DNA of 6,781 bases from Flavobacteriales bacterium (GTDB lineage Bacteria; Bacteroidota; Bacteroidia; Flavobacteriales_E; Vicingaceae), in NCBI GenBank assembly GCA_003487525.1, contig DNDT01000285.1, positions 1-6,781 on the forward strand, written 5' to 3'. The position numbers and the translations under genes are program-made. Of this stretch, positions 5,945 through 6,781 are shown one piece after another. The notes under the pieces are model-generated. The model searched no databases, was not told the origin of the DNA, and was given only the letters and a program-made list of their open reading frames with translations. How positions within the stretch are numbered: the first letter of the stretch is position 1; every line of letters begins with the position of its first letter.

Positions 5945-5980
5945 GCAAGTATTATCACCCGGTAACGAAATTTTACAGAG

Positions 5981-6577
5981 TCAGGAAAAGATAAAAACCT
6001 GGGTGAAAAATCCGAGCAGGAATCCCAGGTAAACCTCGCTTTCATTGTGCGCTTTGACCTGTATCCTCGCGGTAGCGATTATTCCGGCTAAAATCACGAA
6101 TACGGCGATCAAGGTAAGCAGGTCGGTCTGAAGCCGAAACGACAACATTACCAACGCACCACAAAGCCCGCCTATTGCCGATAAATGCGCGCTTAATTTC
6201 TTGTTTAACATGGCCAGAATAAAGAGCGCACCTACCGTTAATCCGGCTCCCAATGCGTACTTGTAAATGACCACGGGTACACCGAAACTGCTCAATACAA
6301 ACAAGGTGGCAAGATAAAACCCAAAGGTGATCAGGTATATTTTTTTACGGTCGGCGATTTGTTCCATTAAGATGGATGAAATTCTGCCTTTTTTTGACCA
6401 ATACCATGATATAAGCACGGGAAGAAGCATGGTATTTAAAAAAATCACTGCATAAACAAGCAATTTTAGCTCGTTCGAGTAGCTGAAGTTGATGTATGTA
6501 TGGGTGTTGAATAAAATAAACGTTCCAAGCAACAAAAATGAAAAGGGGTGAAACAAAAACGAGATCAGTTTGAACAT
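5981..6577 (-). CDS. Integral membrane protein, divergent PAP2 phosphatase-like
   Basis: A 198-residue, strongly hydrophobic protein with about six membrane segments (roughly residues 5-23, 37-57, 80-97, 103-122, 133-147, 153-170) and a seventh hydrophobic stretch at the C-terminus. Residues 170-185 (ARIQVKAHNESEVYLG) follow the spacing of the third PAP2 motif, SR-x5-H-x3-D-x2-x-G, with R171, H177, E181 in place of Asp, and G185. Residues 127-137 (KLSAHLSAIGG) align with the PSGH motif but keep only Ser-x-His-like residues, and D76-R77-K78 may represent the Lys/Arg motif. PAP2 enzymes remove phosphate from lipids such as phosphatidate or undecaprenyl pyrophosphate. Because motif 2 is degenerate and motif 3 has Glu, activity is uncertain. 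The ATG sits one base after the rpoN stop (TAAGATG), so it is probably translated by coupling. It may instead be an unassigned membrane protein with a PAP2-like fold. Confidence 0.8.
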   Translation of the reverse strand: MFKLISFLFHPFSFLLLGTFILFNTHTYINFSYSNELKLLVYAVIFLNTMLLPVLISWYWSKKGRISSILMEQIADRKKIYLITFGFYLATLFVLSSFGVPVVIYKYALGAGLTVGALFILAMLNKKLSAHLSAIGGLCGALVMLSFRLQTDLLTLIAVFVILAGIIATARIQVKAHNESEVYLGFLLGFFTQVFIFS

Positions 6578-6578
6578 C

Positions 6579-6781
6579 TTATATATTTCTTCTTAATCTG
6601 GCCACCGGAAAGCCAAGTTGTTCGCGGTATTTTGCCACAGTCCTTCTGGCAAGCGGATAACCCAGTTCAACTAACTTGACTGTCAATTGATCGTCTTTTA
6701 ACGGATCGGTTCTGTCTTCTTCTTCGATCAGTTTCCTGAGTAATTGTTTCACTTCGTTGGTGGATACTTCTTCTCCACCTT
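6579..6781 (-). CDS. rpoN: RNA polymerase sigma-54 factor, C-terminal part (gene runs off the window)
   Basis: Reading in from the window edge on the minus strand gives about 67 codons that end at a TAA at 6579-6581. Near the end is ARRTVAKYREQLGFPVARLR, which matches the RpoN box (ARRTVAKYRE), the helix-turn-helix segment of sigma-54 that reads the -24 promoter element. The preceding stretch (NEVKQLLRKLIEEED, then DDQLTVKLVELGYPLARR) also fits the C-terminal DNA-binding domain. Sigma-54 directs core RNA polymerase to -24/-12 promoters that need an AAA+ enhancer-binding activator. The start, the core-binding domain and the glutamine-rich N-terminus lie outside the window. The stop is separated by a single base from the next gene's ATG, so the two are probably co-transcribed. 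The identification rests mainly on the RpoN box and is firm. Confidence 0.95.
   Translation of the reverse strand, partial: GGEEVSTNEVKQLLRKLIEEEDRTDPLKDDQLTVKLVELGYPLARRTVAKYREQLGFPVARLRRNI

Noticed and set aside
5878..5980. Sigma-54 (-24/-12) promoter, prompted by the nearby rpoN
   Set aside because: No TGGC-N8-TTGC-like pair seen in this spacer or in the others; the boxes present look like primary-sigma elements.

Overview
The window looks like a chromosomal segment from a member of the Bacteroidota. The main clues are two lipoproteins with an acidic K-E-E tail after the lipid cysteine, a choice-of-anchor L domain, an MbnP/diheme cytochrome pair of the type common in this phylum, AT-rich TAnnTTTG-like promoter boxes, and few Shine-Dalgarno sequences. 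Every supported gene lies on the minus strand, so transcription runs from high to low coordinates. No mobile element, CRISPR array or RNA gene is visible.

In transcription order: (1) 6579-6781 is the C-terminal end of rpoN (sigma-54), with its RpoN box; the rest lies outside the window. One base after its stop begins a six-segment membrane protein (5981-6577) that looks like a divergent PAP2 phosphatase relative. (2) A 103-base spacer holds a near-perfect 24-bp palindrome of Crp/Fnr type and candidate promoter boxes. (3) Two lipoprotein genes follow, 5 bases apart: an MbnP-family protein (5128-5877) and a MauG/MbnH-like diheme cytochrome (4061-5122). In characterised methanotroph homologues, the cytochrome oxidises a tryptophan of MbnP to kynurenine and so builds a copper site. 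The two proteins share the same start of the mature chain (CTKEED, then Pro-Thr), which suggests that they are exported to the same side of the outer membrane and work together.

(4) A 111-base spacer carries a promoter-like pair of boxes and a strong hairpin. (5) Next is a tightly overlapping three-gene unit: an M28 metallopeptidase of the carboxypeptidase Q type (2567-3943), an Mpo1-like (DUF962) membrane dioxygenase (2094-2570), and an envelope protein joining a choice-of-anchor L domain to an OmpA peptidoglycan-binding domain (835-2097). Both junctions are 4-base stop/start overlaps (ATGA and TTGA), so translation is probably coupled. (6) After 170 bases comes a small lipoprotein of unknown function (230-664). 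The last 229 bases hold no convincing gene but carry two compact hairpins.

The most interesting biology is the apparently surface-directed MbnP/MbnH-like copper-site pair under a probable Crp/Fnr-family operator. The peptidase/Mpo1/choice-of-anchor L-OmpA unit, whose joint function is not obvious, comes second. None of the domain families is new. What may be undescribed is the combination and its regulation.
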